Assembly (NCBI GenBank): GCA_036399815.1
Contig: DASWMK010000202.1
Span: 1 to 52,360 of the forward strand
Length of the DNA stretch: 52,360 nucleotides
Source: Acidimicrobiales bacterium
GTDB taxonomy: Bacteria > Actinomycetota > Acidimicrobiia > Acidimicrobiales > DASWMK01
Direction of reading: 5' to 3'
In this document: piece after piece, positions 51,718 through 52,360 of the stretch
How the letters are laid out: each line of letters opens with the position of its first letter
How positions within the stretch are numbered: position 1 is the first letter of the stretch
Translations under genes and position numbers: made by a program
The notes under the pieces: model-generated
What the model was told of the DNA's origin: nothing
Databases searched by the model: none
The model's input: only the letters and a program-made list of their open reading frames with translations

Positions 51718-52160
51718 GGGTGCGCGAGGCGACGGAGGTGACGCCGGCGCTGGTCGCGGCGATGGACCGGCTGGTGCCCCAGCTGTCCCGCTCCAACCCG
51801 CCCCCGACGGAGGCCGAGCTCGACGAGATCGTCCGCTCGCCGGCGACGGTGCTGTTCGTCGCCGAGGACGACGACGGCACCATCCTCGGGTCGCTGACCC
51901 TCGCCCTGTTCCGCATCCCGACGGCCATGCGGGCCTGGATCGAGGACGTCGTGGTCGACGAGTCGGCCCGCGGGCAAGGGGTCGGCGAGGCGCTCAACCG
52001 GGCCGCCCTGGAGCGGGCGAGGGAGGCAGGGGCGAAGACCGTCGACCTCACGAGCCGCCCCAGCCGCGAGGCCGCCAACCGCCTCTACCGCCGCATCGGC
52101 TTCCACCAGCGCGACACCAACGTCTACCGCTACGACCTGACGACTCCCGAGGACCGGTAG
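51714..52160 (+). CDS. GNAT family N-acetyltransferase
   Basis: A 148-residue GNAT acetyltransferase. Motif A with the acetyl-CoA pyrophosphate loop is visible as VVDESARGQGVGEAL (R/Q-x-x-G-x-G/A pattern), preceded by the beta-4 strand AWIEDVVV and followed by the C-terminal FHQRDTNVYRYDL. The substrate is not predictable. Overlaps the citrate synthase stop by 4 bp (ATGA), so cotranscribed with it. Confidence 0.9.
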   Translation: MRVREATEVTPALVAAMDRLVPQLSRSNPPPTEAELDEIVRSPATVLFVAEDDDGTILGSLTLALFRIPTAMRAWIEDVVVDESARGQGVGEALNRAALERAREAGAKTVDLTSRPSREAANRLYRRIGFHQRDTNVYRYDLTTPEDR

Positions 52161-52295
52161 CCCGCGCTCGCCGGAGCTGGGCTGGTCATCCGTTGCTGCT
52201 CGTCTGGGGTAGCATCACTTCGCCCTTCAACGGGGTCGCTCGGTGGCTCGTGGGAGCCCCTCATCGGTCGGTCGTGTGGACGGAGGTGCGGGGCG
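52161..52295. other. Intergenic region with a possible leader
   Basis: The 135-bp gap holds a candidate -10 TAGCAT (52210-52215) without a good -35, then a G+C-rich stretch to the ribosome site GGAGG (52282-52286). No RNA family is recognised. Confidence 0.4.
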
Positions 52296-52360
52296 GTGGC
52301 GGTCACCGAGGCGTCGAGGTACCGGTTGCACCAGCGGTTGGAGGAGGTGCTCGGCCCTGA
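52296..52360 (+). CDS. Start of an unrecognised gene, cut by the window edge
   Basis: Only the first 21 codons are visible (AVTEASRYRLHQRLEEVLGP after the GTG), with a heptad-like Leu/Arg pattern that suggests a coiled coil or amphipathic helix. GGAGG lies 9 nt upstream of the GTG. Too little remains to name a family. Confidence 0.5.
   Translation, partial: MAVTEASRYRLHQRLEEVLGP

Overview
The window is chromosomal DNA of a very high-G+C actinobacterium. The gene families (HemQ, GpgS, an LmeA-like DUF2993 protein, an SCO6745-family protein, WS/DGAT, a mycobacterial-type thiosulfate sulfurtransferase, CIRCE-controlled groEL) fit Actinomycetota. A SigH-type sigma factor and many leaderless genes suggest class Acidimicrobiia (Iamia-like), but that placement is inference, since no rRNA gene is present. 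I count 59 protein genes, two cut by the window edges, and one tRNA. I found no transposase, integrase, CRISPR array or prophage gene. Coding is dense, with many 4-bp start/stop overlaps.

Layout. 1-4.1 kb: end of ispD, ispF, rlmB, a SigH-like sigma factor, an SRPBCC protein, a small membrane ORF that runs into an antisense tRNA-Thr, and a LytR_C-domain membrane protein. 4.2-12.6 kb: compatible-solute and carbon genes (otsB and otsA convergent, glycerate kinase, gpgS) with an amidase, an AI-2E-type transporter and a TauE/SafE permease. 12.6-24.2 kb: FAD oxidoreductase, groEL, nagA-MFS, fdhD, a lipoprotein, an atypical FtsH-like membrane protease, hemQ, FKBP and a dienelactone hydrolase. 24.2-30.9 kb: a complete branched-chain amino-acid ABC locus (livH-M-G-F, then livK on the other strand) interrupted by two unrecognised genes of lower G+C. 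30.9-36.3 kb: alaX, larE, an LmeA-like protein, then a sulfur/Fe-S group (sufE with a Rieske/His-rich fusion protein, divergent from a thiosulfate sulfurtransferase). 36.3-41.1 kb: small conserved-hypothetical genes, a HAD hydrolase, a CoA-disulfide-reductase-like flavoenzyme and a NUDIX hydrolase. 41.1-52.4 kb: PQQ-type sugar dehydrogenase, M1 peptidase lipoprotein, WS/DGAT, amidase, LOG, PAC2, SCO6745-family protein, lipase, a CBS-domain citrate synthase, a GNAT acetyltransferase and the start of one more gene.

The most informative pattern is regulatory. About twenty genes have a TANNNT hexamer ending 6-9 nt before the start codon and no Shine-Dalgarno sequence, which indicates leaderless transcription. 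I used this to set starts. At some divergent gene pairs the two -10 hexamers overlap on opposite strands.

The strongest candidates for new biology are the Rieske/His-rich fusion beside sufE, the FtsH-like protease with a remodelled membrane domain and AAA insertion, the livH permease carrying a secreted-type beta domain, the CBS-citrate synthase with Glu in place of the catalytic Asp, and the two-gene insert in the liv locus.
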